A DNA stretch of 64,000 nt from Saccharospirillaceae bacterium. GTDB lineage: Bacteria; Pseudomonadota; Gammaproteobacteria; Pseudomonadales; Oceanobacteraceae. Positions within the stretch are counted from its first letter, which is position 1. Each line of letters opens with the position of its first letter. Made by a program: the position numbers and the translations under genes. This document shows, in pieces, positions 57,118 to 64,000 of the stretch. The notes beneath the pieces were generated by a model. The model saw only the letters and a list, made by a program, of their open reading frames with translations, had not been told where the DNA came from and did no database searches. The DNA is taken from assembly GCA_021208685.1 (NCBI GenBank), contig JAJOJJ010000009.1, positions 1 through 64,000 on the forward strand. Direction: 5' to 3'.

Positions 57118-59955
57118 CTAGCCCTGGAGTCCCAGAGCGTCACGAATTAATTTTTCTTGCTGTTCCAGATGCAGCGCCATGTAGCCTGCCGCTGGCGACG
57201 CAGAAGCTGCGCGACCGGCATACTGCAAATGCAGATCTGGCTTCAATTGCACCAATGCGCGACGCATATGATGCTGGCTGCTGTACCACGCCCCCATATT
57301 CATAGGCTCTTCCTGTGTCCAGACAACCTCTTCAACATTGCTGTATTTAGAGAGAACTTTAGCAAGTTGCTTAGCCGGGAACGGGTACAGTTGCTCAATG
57401 CGAACAATGGCAACATCGTTGATTTCTTCGGCGCGGCGGCGTTCAAGCAAGTCATAATAGACTTTACCGGAACACAGCAATACACGACGAACCGCTTTAG
57501 CATCCAACTCATCAACTTCATCAATCACGGTGTAGAAACGACCACCGGCCAGTTCCTCCAGCGTACTGATCGCCAGCTTGTGACGCAGCAAACTCTTGGG
57601 AGACATAACCACCAGAGGCTTACGCAATGGGCGAATCACCTGACGGCGCAGCATGTGATAGACCTGAGCAGGTGTCGAAGGCACACAAATCTGGACGTTA
57701 TGTTCAGCACATAACTGCAGATAGCGCTCAAGACGTGCCGAAGAGTGTTCAGGCCCCTGACCTTCATAGCCATGTGGCAACAGCATGGTCAGACCACACA
57801 AGCGCCCCCATTTGTGTTCACCGGAAGAAATAAACTGGTCAAATACAACCTGTGCACCGTTAGCAAAATCCCCAAACTGCGCTTCCCAGATGACCAATGC
57901 TCCCGGCGTGGTAGTGGCATACCCATACTCAAATGCCAGCACGGCTTCCTCTGACAGCAGAGAATCATAAAGATCGAAAGAAGGCTGCCCCTCTTTGACA
58001 TGCTTCAGCGGGATGTAGCTGGAACCGTCTTTCTGATTGTGCAAAACCGCATGACGATGTGAGAAGGTGCCACGCCCAACATCCTGACCGGTAATCCGGA
58101 TCTGGTGCCCTTCATGCAACAACGTCGCATACGCCATCGTTTCAGCAAAACCCCAGTTAATCGGCATAGCACCCGCAGCCATTCGTCCACGGTCTTCCAT
58201 AATTTTGCCGACCTGACGCTGAACCGAAAATCCATCCGGCACTTCCAGCAATTTATTGGCAAGTTCCTGCAACAATTTAAGATCGAAGCGGGTATCAGCA
58301 CGGGCTGTCCACTCATGCCCAAGGTACGGAGTCCAGTCAACAAAGAGTTCAGAATTCGGTTCTTTCACCAGACTCTTGGCAACGTGATGACCATTATCCA
58401 GTGCCTTACGGTATTCTTCTTCGAGCTCTTTACTGTCTTCCGCCGTCAGCACACCAGCAGCAATTAATTTTTCAGAATACAGTTCGCGTGTGGTTTTCTG
58501 GTTTTTGATTTTGGCATACATCAATGGCTGAGTACCGGATGGCTCATCCGCTTCGTTGTGACCACGACGGCGGTAACACACCAGATCAATTACGACATCT
58601 TTCTTGAATTCATTACGATAGTCGACGGCCAGCTGAGTAACGAACAGCACCGCTTCCGGATCATCGCCATTCACATGCAGAATCGGCGCTTCAACAATTT
58701 TGGCCACATCAGTGCAATATTCTGTTGAGCGGACATCTTCGCGCTTGGATGTGGTAAAACCAACCTGATTGTTAATGACAATATGAATCGTGCCACCGGT
58801 TTTATACGCACGGGTCTGTGACATCTGGAACGTTTCCATCACCACGCCCTGACCGGCAAAGGCAGAATCACCGTGCATAATCACAGGAACTACTTTTTCT
58901 CCGGTTTTGTCGTTACGACGATCCTGACGCGCACGTACAGAGCCTTCAACCACCGGAGAAACAATTTCAAGGTGAGACGGGTTAAACGCCAGCGCGAGAT
59001 GCACCTCACCGCCAGAAGTCATTACATTGGATGAAAAGCCCTGATGGTATTTAACGTCACCATGAGATTCGTAATGCACTTTCCCATCGAATTCATCAAA
59101 CAGATCGGACGTTTTTTTACCAAGGGTATTGATCAGGGTATTCAGTCGACCACGGTGTGCCATGCCAATAACAATTTCTTTGGCACCGTAAGTACCGCTG
59201 CGCTGAATAAGCTCATCCATCAACGGAATCAGACTCTCGCCCCCTTCCAGACCAAAGCGCTTTACCCCCGGATAACGTGAACCCAGATATTTTTCCAGGC
59301 CTTCGGCAGCGGTCAGACGCTCGAGCAGATGAAGCTTAACTTCACTGCCGAATCTCGGATGGGCACGAACACTTTCTAGTCGCTGCTGAAACCAACGCTG
59401 CTCAGCGGTGTTAACGATGTGCATATATTCCGCACCAACCGAACCGCAATACGTTGTTTCCAGTGCTGCAAGAATATCGCTCAGCGAGGCTTCGTCCTGA
59501 CCAATAAACAACGAGCCGGTTTTGAATACAGTATCCAAATCGGCCCGTGACAAACCATGGAAAGACAAATCAAGATCAGGGACTTTCTGGCGTTCCATCA
59601 GATCAAGCGGATCCAGTTTGGCATGCTGATGACCACGACCACGGTAGGCATTGATGAGTTGTAATACCTGAACCTGTTTCAGTTCATGATCAGAGCTGAC
59701 TGAGCCCTGCGACACAGGTCGGGAACGACGCTGATTTTTAGCAATAAGAAGAAATTGTTCCCGAATGGGCTTGTGGGGAGTATCTACGGAAGTGCTTTCA
59801 TCGACGCGAGGTAACTGATCAAAATAATTGCGCCACTCTTCGGGTACCTCGTTGGGGTCTCTGAGGTAGGTTTCGAAGAGCTCCTCCATATAAGCAACGT
59901 TACCTCCCGCCAACTGAGAGGTGCTCCAAAGTTGCTCCATTGTCTGCTCGTGCAT
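57118..59955 (-). CDS. sucA: 2-oxoglutarate dehydrogenase E1 component
   Basis: A 945-residue thiamine-diphosphate enzyme from ATG 59955 ([10 protein letters not shown]); an upstream reading to 60096 lacks support. The N-terminal E2-binding helix includes [12 protein letters not shown]. The core has [18 protein letters not shown], and the ThDP/Mg segment [12 protein letters not shown]. It decarboxylates 2-oxoglutarate and reductively succinylates SucB. It follows sdhB beyond a hairpin region in the same orientation. Confidence 0.95.
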   Translation of the reverse strand: MHEQTMEQLWSTSQLAGGNVAYMEELFETYLRDPNEVPEEWRNYFDQLPRVDESTSVDTPHKPIREQFLLIAKNQRRSRPVSQGSVSSDHELKQVQVLQLINAYRGRGHQHAKLDPLDLMERQKVPDLDLSFHGLSRADLDTVFKTGSLFIGQDEASLSDILAALETTYCGSVGAEYMHIVNTAEQRWFQQRLESVRAHPRFGSEVKLHLLERLTAAEGLEKYLGSRYPGVKRFGLEGGESLIPLMDELIQRSGTYGAKEIVIGMAHRGRLNTLINTLGKKTSDLFDEFDGKVHYESHGDVKYHQGFSSNVMTSGGEVHLALAFNPSHLEIVSPVVEGSVRARQDRRNDKTGEKVVPVIMHGDSAFAGQGVVMETFQMSQTRAYKTGGTIHIVINNQVGFTTSKREDVRSTEYCTDVAKIVEAPILHVNGDDPEAVLFVTQLAVDYRNEFKKDVVIDLVCYRRRGHNEADEPSGTQPLMYAKIKNQKTTRELYSEKLIAAGVLTAEDSKELEEEYRKALDNGHHVAKSLVKEPNSELFVDWTPYLGHEWTARADTRFDLKLLQELANKLLEVPDGFSVQRQVGKIMEDRGRMAAGAMPINWGFAETMAYATLLHEGHQIRITGQDVGRGTFSHRHAVLHNQKDGSSYIPLKHVKEGQPSFDLYDSLLSEEAVLAFEYGYATTTPGALVIWEAQFGDFANGAQVVFDQFISSGEHKWGRLCGLTMLLPHGYEGQGPEHSSARLERYLQLCAEHNVQICVPSTPAQVYHMLRRQVIRPLRKPLVVMSPKSLLRHKLAISTLEELAGGRFYTVIDEVDELDAKAVRRVLLCSGKVYYDLLERRRAEEINDVAIVRIEQLYPFPAKQLAKVLSKYSNVEEVVWTQEEPMNMGAWYSSQHHMRRALVQLKPDLHLQYAGRAASASPAAGYMALHLEQQEKLIRDALGLQG

Positions 59956-60156
59956 GTACGACCACCCTGTTTTTGAATAAACGAAGGAAATCACCCACAG
60001 AGTGTATGCACCAACTCTAGCGCTAGGCAGGATAGAGGGCCGACCGGATAGATCGCAAGGCCTCTGAGGTGAAACGGGGATTCCCCGCTCCCTCAACTAA
60101 AAATTCAGCTTAGTTAAAAATAGAACCTTGTGAGGTCTATTTTTGAAAAATTGTCA

Positions 60157-60190
60157 ACGTAAGTGGGCTGTGTGTCCAGCCCACTTACGT
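60157..60190 (-). terminator. 13-bp stem hairpin after sdhB
   Basis: Perfect 13-base stem (60157-60169 with 60178-60190) with an eight-base loop, followed on the minus strand by GTTGACAATTTTT. It could partly end the sdhCDAB transcript before sucA. A second imperfect stem lies at about 60116-60146. Confidence 0.6.
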
Positions 60191-60221
60191 CTAATACCAC
60201 CGGTCGTCAGTGGTGCCTTTC

Positions 60222-60932
60222 CTATAATTGCTGGGATAACAGCATATTACGGATGTGGCCAATGGCGCGCGTTGGATTCAATCCTTTCGGGCACACATTG
60301 ACACAATTCATGATGCCACGGCAACGGAAGACGCTGAACGGATCACTCAATTCAGCCAATCGTTCCTGTGTCATAGTATCACGGCTGTCCGCCAGGAAGC
60401 GGTATGCCTGCAGCAAACCGGCCGGGCCAACGAACTTATCCGGATTCCACCAGAAAGACGGACAAGAGGTTGAACAGCATGCACAGAGAATACACTCGTA
60501 CAGGCCATCCAGTTTTTCACGCTCTTCCGGTGTCTGCAGACGCTCAATGGCCGGAGCCGGTGTGTTATTCACCAGATAAGGTTTGATCTTTTCGTACTGT
60601 TTGTAGAACAGCGACATATCGATCACCAGATCACGGATCACTGGCATACCTGGCAGCGGACGCAGCACCAGCTTATCCATTTTGCCTTTAGTCGCCTCCG
60701 ATACCGGAGTGATACAGGCAAGACCGTTTTTTCCATTAATGTTCATGCCGTCTGAACCACACACACCTTCGCGGCATGAGCGGCGATAGGAAACAGATAC
60801 ATCCTTTTCCTTCACCAGATTCAGAACATCCAGAACCATCAGATCTTTGCCTGCAGGAAGAGCGATCTCATAATCCTGCATGAACGGCGCTGCATCCTTT
60901 TCAGGGTTGTAACGGTAGATACTTACTAGCAT
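60222..60932 (-). CDS. sdhB: Succinate dehydrogenase iron-sulfur subunit
   Basis: A 236-residue subunit with three iron-sulfur centres: the [2Fe-2S] cysteines in S-C-R-E-G-V-C-G-S-D and a later N-G-L-A-C, and the [4Fe-4S] and [3Fe-4S] cysteines in C-I-L-C-A-C-C-S-T-S-C-P and F-R-C-R-G-I-M-N-C-V-N-V-C-P-K. It passes electrons from SdhA to ubiquinone in the membrane anchor. Length and spacing are standard. It is 15 bases downstream of sdhA. Confidence 0.96.
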   Translation of the reverse strand: MLVSIYRYNPEKDAAPFMQDYEIALPAGKDLMVLDVLNLVKEKDVSVSYRRSCREGVCGSDGMNINGKNGLACITPVSEATKGKMDKLVLRPLPGMPVIRDLVIDMSLFYKQYEKIKPYLVNNTPAPAIERLQTPEEREKLDGLYECILCACCSTSCPSFWWNPDKFVGPAGLLQAYRFLADSRDTMTQERLAELSDPFSVFRCRGIMNCVNVCPKGLNPTRAIGHIRNMLLSQQL

Positions 60933-60947
60933 TTCAATACTCCCCTA

Positions 60948-62720
60948 TTAATAAGTACGGACTTTCGGTGGGAACGCTGCCACTGTTTTAGGAGCAAAGT
61001 TCACCGCACGCTTACCGATGGTCTTGGTTTGAGGGAAGTACAATGAGTGGCACAGCCAATTCTCATCATCACGTTCTGTATAGTCGTTACGGGCGTGAGC
61101 ACCGCGTGACTCTTTACGCTCAATTGCCGCGACAGCAGTGGCATAGGCCGTTTCGAACAGGTTATCCAATTCCAGCGCTTCAATACGGGCTGTGTTGAAG
61201 GCACCGCTCTTATCTTCGAGAACGGTATTTTTAACACGCTCACCGATTTCATTGAGCATCGCCAGACCTTTCTCCATGCTTGGACCTTCGCGGAACACGC
61301 CAAAGTACAGCTGCATGGTTTTCTGCAGATCAGCACGAACGGCAGCGACAGACTCACCCGAGGTAGAGTTATTAAGGCGATTCAGACGAGCCATGGCACG
61401 TTCGATGTCTTCTTCAGAGGCATCAACGGACTCAAAGCCATCTTTGAAGCTTTTCTCCACCTGCAGACCAACGGCACGACCAAACACCACCAGATCCAGC
61501 AGTGAGTTACCACCAAGACGGTTTGCACCATGCACAGATACGCAAGCAATTTCACCGGCGGCATACAGACCTTCAACCACAACATCGTTGCCGTTTTCAT
61601 CCTGCATCAGCGCCTGACCACCAATATTCGTCGGAATACCGCCCATCATGTAATGACAGGTTGGAACCACCGGAATTGGCTCTTTAACCGGATCAGCGTG
61701 AGCAAATGTGCGCGACAGCTCAAGAATACCCGGCAGTTTGGCGTTCAGGGTTTCTTCACCCAGATGATCCAGCTTCAGGAATACGTGATCGCCGTTTTCG
61801 CCACAGCCACGACCTTCCAGGATTTCCAGAACCATTGAACGGGCAACAACGTCACGACCGGCAAGGTCTTTCGCGTTCGGAGCATAACGCTCCATGAAAC
61901 GTTCGCCATCTTTATTGACAAGATAACCACCTTCACCGCGACAACCTTCCGTTACCAGCGTACCGGCACCGGCGATACCGGTTGGATGGAACTGCCACAT
62001 TTCCATATCCTGCATTGGCACACCAGCACGCAACGCCATACCAACACCATCACCGGTGTTGATCAGAGCATTGGTTGTGGACTGGTAAATACGACCGGCA
62101 CCACCGGTCGCCAGAACAGTGGCTTTGGCTTTGATATAACTGGTTTCGCCGGACTCAATGTCGATGGCAATCACACCAGCAATCTGCCCTTTAGCGTTTT
62201 TCACCAGATCGACGGCATACCATTCATTCAGGAAGGTAGTACCGCCTTTCAGGTTACCCTGATACAGGGCGTGCAACAGCGCGTGACCGGTACGGTCAGC
62301 GGCGGCACAGGTACGGGCTGCCTGAGTCGGATCATCGGGACCCTTGGACTGTCCACCGAAAGGACGCTGATAAATACGGCCTTCTTCGGTACGGGAAAAT
62401 GGCAAGCCCATATGTTCAAGTTCGAACACAGCCTGCGGACCTACTGAACACATATATTCAATAGCATCCTGGTCACCGATGTAGTCGGAACCTTTGACCG
62501 TGTCATACATGTGCCAGCGCCAATCATCATTTGGATCGTTCGACGCGATCGCACAAGTGATACCGCCCTGTGCCGATACCGTATGCGAACGGGTTGGAAA
62601 CACCTTGGTTACACATGCGGTTTTAATGCCGGCCTCGGTCAACTGCAGCGCAGCACGCATACCCGCGCCACCACCACCAATTACAATGGCATCGAAGGAC
62701 ATGGTTCTGATTTTAGACAT
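60948..62720 (-). CDS. sdhA: Succinate dehydrogenase flavoprotein subunit
   Basis: A 590-residue flavoprotein with FAD motif [13 protein letters not shown] and the covalent-flavin histidine (His46) in [11 protein letters not shown]. The active-site region H-P-T-G-I-A-G-A-G and the R-G-A-H-A-R-N-D-Y near the C-terminus are intact. It oxidises succinate to fumarate. It lies three bases downstream of sdhD. Confidence 0.96.
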   Translation of the reverse strand: MSKIRTMSFDAIVIGGGGAGMRAALQLTEAGIKTACVTKVFPTRSHTVSAQGGITCAIASNDPNDDWRWHMYDTVKGSDYIGDQDAIEYMCSVGPQAVFELEHMGLPFSRTEEGRIYQRPFGGQSKGPDDPTQAARTCAAADRTGHALLHALYQGNLKGGTTFLNEWYAVDLVKNAKGQIAGVIAIDIESGETSYIKAKATVLATGGAGRIYQSTTNALINTGDGVGMALRAGVPMQDMEMWQFHPTGIAGAGTLVTEGCRGEGGYLVNKDGERFMERYAPNAKDLAGRDVVARSMVLEILEGRGCGENGDHVFLKLDHLGEETLNAKLPGILELSRTFAHADPVKEPIPVVPTCHYMMGGIPTNIGGQALMQDENGNDVVVEGLYAAGEIACVSVHGANRLGGNSLLDLVVFGRAVGLQVEKSFKDGFESVDASEEDIERAMARLNRLNNSTSGESVAAVRADLQKTMQLYFGVFREGPSMEKGLAMLNEIGERVKNTVLEDKSGAFNTARIEALELDNLFETAYATAVAAIERKESRGAHARNDYTERDDENWLCHSLYFPQTKTIGKRAVNFAPKTVAAFPPKVRTY

Positions 62721-62723
62721 GAC

Positions 62724-63071
62724 TTACACACTCCAGAGAATGTCGATACCCCAAACCAGGTAAACGAACAGGAATCCTGCGCATACCAGCTGGAACGCAA
62801 AACGGATTGCGGCGGCTTTGAGATAGTCAGTTGAAATGGTCCACATACCGATCCAGGCATGTGCACAGATTGAGATCAGGGCAGCCAGACTGAATACTTT
62901 CATCCAGGTACAGGCGAACAGGCCCTGCCATTGTCCGTATTGCAGGTCTGGAGAGGCAATCAGGAAGCCCAGCAAAAACAGAGTGTAAAGCGCAAGAATG
63001 ACCGCACTCAGACGCTGGACAACCCAGTCATACAGGCCACTGCGGCCCAAATTGGTGACACTTGCTACCAT
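62724..63071 (-). CDS. sdhD: Succinate dehydrogenase membrane anchor subunit D
   Basis: A 115-residue protein with three membrane helices (about 18-37, 53-76 and 88-110). The haem/quinone region reads C-A-H-A-W-I-G-M-W-T-I-S-T-D-Y, and an upstream R-x-S-A-V-I-L segment matches SdhD. I use ATG 63071; a TTG six bases earlier is in frame. The start overlaps the end of sdhC by seven bases, indicating translational coupling. Confidence 0.92.
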   Translation of the reverse strand: MVASVTNLGRSGLYDWVVQRLSAVILALYTLFLLGFLIASPDLQYGQWQGLFACTWMKVFSLAALISICAHAWIGMWTISTDYLKAAAIRFAFQLVCAGFLFVYLVWGIDILWSV

Positions 63072-63439
63072 ACCCAAACTCCTGCCAGAACGATTACGAT
63101 CACGCCAAGCACCAGGGTAATGATGGCTCCGGTACGACCGCCTTCTTTGGTTTCACCAATTCCCATATCCATCAACAGGTGTTTAACGCCCGCTACCAGG
63201 TGGTAACCCAGCGCCGACAAAATGCCCCAGGTGATGAATTTAACCAAACCGTTATCAAACACCGATTTCAGTTCAGCAAAGCTTTCTTCTGACTCCAGGG
63301 ACGCTGCCAGCGCACACAGCATAAACGCCACTGCGAAGAACAGAATAAAACCGGAGATACGGTGAATGATGGACGCCTTAGCGGGAAGTGGGAGCTCAAT
63401 AGTAGTCAGATCTAAATTTGTAGGTCTATTGCTATTCAC
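63065..63439 (-). CDS. sdhC: Succinate dehydrogenase cytochrome b556 subunit
   Basis: A 124-residue membrane subunit from GTG 63439 (V-N-S-N-R-P-T-N-L-D-L), the start that matches pseudomonad SdhC; ATG 63469 and TTG 63478 give longer leaders. Motifs are S-I-I-H-R-I-S-G-F (quinone-binding Ser/Arg) and G-Y-H-L-V-A-G-V-K-H-L with the haem histidine. It is first in the sdhCDAB-suc operon, behind a sigma-70 promoter at 63556-63584. Confidence 0.92.
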   Translation of the reverse strand: MNSNRPTNLDLTTIELPLPAKASIIHRISGFILFFAVAFMLCALAASLESEESFAELKSVFDNGLVKFITWGILSALGYHLVAGVKHLLMDMGIGETKEGGRTGAIITLVLGVIVIVLAGVWVW

Positions 63440-63514
63440 GGCTCTTACACTCTTATTTGGGCTTAACATCCCCCACAAAAGGGCAGGTTAAGCGCAGGCT
63501 CAAGAAGATACCCA

Positions 63515-63532
63515 AAACCTTGTACAAGGTTT
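63515..63532. promoter_or_regulatory. 18-bp palindrome in the sdhC leader
   Basis: AAACCTTGTACAAGGTTT is a perfect palindrome about 15-35 bases downstream of the predicted sdhC transcription start, so it could be a repressor operator or a leader hairpin. A related CTTGTGCAAACC lies next to it. Confidence 0.45.
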
Positions 63533-63555
63533 GCACAAGTTTCAGGTCGCGACAA

Positions 63556-63584
63556 ATTATAGTCACCCACCCGTTGATTTACAA
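63556..63584 (-). promoter_or_regulatory. Sigma-70 promoter of sdhC
   Basis: On the minus strand TTGTAA (63584-63579), a 17-base spacer and a consensus TATAAT (63561-63556) lie about 115 bases before the sdhC start. Confidence 0.7.
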
Positions 63585-63697
63585 ACAGTCTGCGCCACGA
63601 TTGCGTACACAGTACATAAATCCATCAGATCAGGTGACATCAGTGCAGCAGGACTATACTAGACCCGGCTGCTGGTGACTGCTCGACGGCTGGGTAA

Positions 63698-63725
63698 TTG
63701 ACAAACGGAGTTCAGAACCTATAGT
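63698..63725 (+). promoter_or_regulatory. Sigma-70 promoter of gltA
   Basis: Consensus TTGACA (63698-63703), a 16-base spacer and TATAGT (63720-63725) precede gltA by about 66 bases. Confidence 0.75.
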
Positions 63726-63791
63726 TGTCCCCTTTCTTTTTAGGTCCGCCTTATATTTAAGGCTAAATTTTGAACAGCAGGAGGCCTATCC

Positions 63792-64000
63792 ATGGCTGAC
63801 AAAAAAGCAACACTGAAAGTTGACGGCATAGAAGAAACTCTGGAACTTCCGGTTTACGAAGGCTCCATCGGACCTGATGTTGTCGACGTTCGCAGCCTCT
63901 CCGGCAAAGGCCTGTTTACCTACGATCCGGGTTTCATGTCGACCGCCGCAACTGAGTCAAAAATTACCTATATCGACGGCGCTGCCGGTGTTCTGCTGCA
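63792..64000 (+). CDS. gltA: Citrate synthase, N-terminal part (runs off the window)
   Basis: Only the first 69 codons are present. The sequence [12 protein letters not shown], then [15 protein letters not shown] and [21 protein letters not shown] matches the N-terminal domain of type II hexameric citrate synthase, which is NADH-inhibited in gammaproteobacteria. Good ribosome-binding site (AGGAGG) and promoter. Divergence from sdhC-sucD is the pseudomonad layout. The catalytic residues lie beyond the window. Confidence 0.94.
   Translation, partial: MADKKATLKVDGIEETLELPVYEGSIGPDVVDVRSLSGKGLFTYDPGFMSTAATESKITYIDGAAGVLL

Larger units (their letters stand above)
63440..63791. other. 352-base divergent gltA//sdhC regulatory region
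   Basis: It carries the sdhC and gltA promoters, the 63515-63532 palindrome and the gltA ribosome-binding site AGGAGG (63779-63784, seven bases before ATG). No gene is apparent. Confidence 0.7.

Noticed and set aside
59956-60096. Longer SucA N-terminus
   Set aside because: The added 47 residues are unlike any SucA start; M-H-E-Q-T at 59955 gives the usual length.

Overview
The window is about 64 kb of chromosomal DNA from a gammaproteobacterium, most probably a marine member of the Oceanospirillales or a pseudomonad relative. The grounds are: a gltA//sdhCDAB-sucAB-lpd-sucCD cluster laid out as in Pseudomonas; a leuCDB-asd-fimV-truA-trpFBA-folC-(SPOR)-cvpA-purF-metZ chain, a hallmark gene order of pseudomonads and oceanospirilla; sulfhydrylation-type methionine synthesis (MetZ); FimV; and a TgpA/DUF58/MoxR trio. 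The species assignment is inference. No rRNA, tRNA, CRISPR array, prophage or intact transposase is visible; most of the window is housekeeping or conserved accessory genes.

Region 1-10.4 kb holds small, loosely linked genes: a chalcone-isomerase-like secreted protein, a DgkA-type lipid kinase, a DMP19-family protein, an alpha/beta hydrolase, a 60-residue unknown protein, miaE split by a one-base insertion in an A9 run, fadM, xni, an Atm1-type ABC exporter, an M14 peptidase-like protein, a TorF-like outer-membrane protein, a second hydrolase and a secreted unknown. Region 10.4-26.7 kb holds rhlB, a MATE exporter, a flavoprotein, an OmpA-family protein, an aldo/keto reductase, an SDR plus acyl-CoA dehydrogenase operon preceded by a perfect operator-like palindrome, a SWEET/PQ-loop-like membrane protein, ybbN, a thioredoxin-like anchored protein and the tgpA-DUF58-moxR operon.

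Region 26.8-43.8 kb, all on the minus strand, is the biosynthetic chain: leuC-leuD-leuB-asd, fimV, truA, trpF-trpB-trpA, folC, a SPOR protein, cvpA, purF and metZ. accD, usually found between the trp genes and folC, is absent here. A divergent LysR regulator faces leuC, and a palindromic T-N11-A site lies where a LysR activator would bind upstream of a leuC promoter.

Region 44.8-50 kb carries a tandem universal stress protein, a short phosphate acyltransferase, a flavodoxin-like protein and a GGDEF-EAL receptor. A 271-bp inverted-repeat element without a gene separates the last two. From 50 kb to the end are prpE and the tricarboxylic-acid-cycle genes (sucD, sucC, lpd, sucB, sucA, sdhB, sdhA, sdhD, sdhC), with gltA starting divergently at the right edge. 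Both sdhC and gltA have clear sigma-70-type promoters in their shared intergenic region.

The most notable observations are the miaE frameshift, the nested-palindrome intergenic elements with related ends elsewhere in the window, the missing accD, and three operator-like palindromes (SDR operon, leuC/LysR, sdhC leader). I did not find a convincing new multi-gene system.
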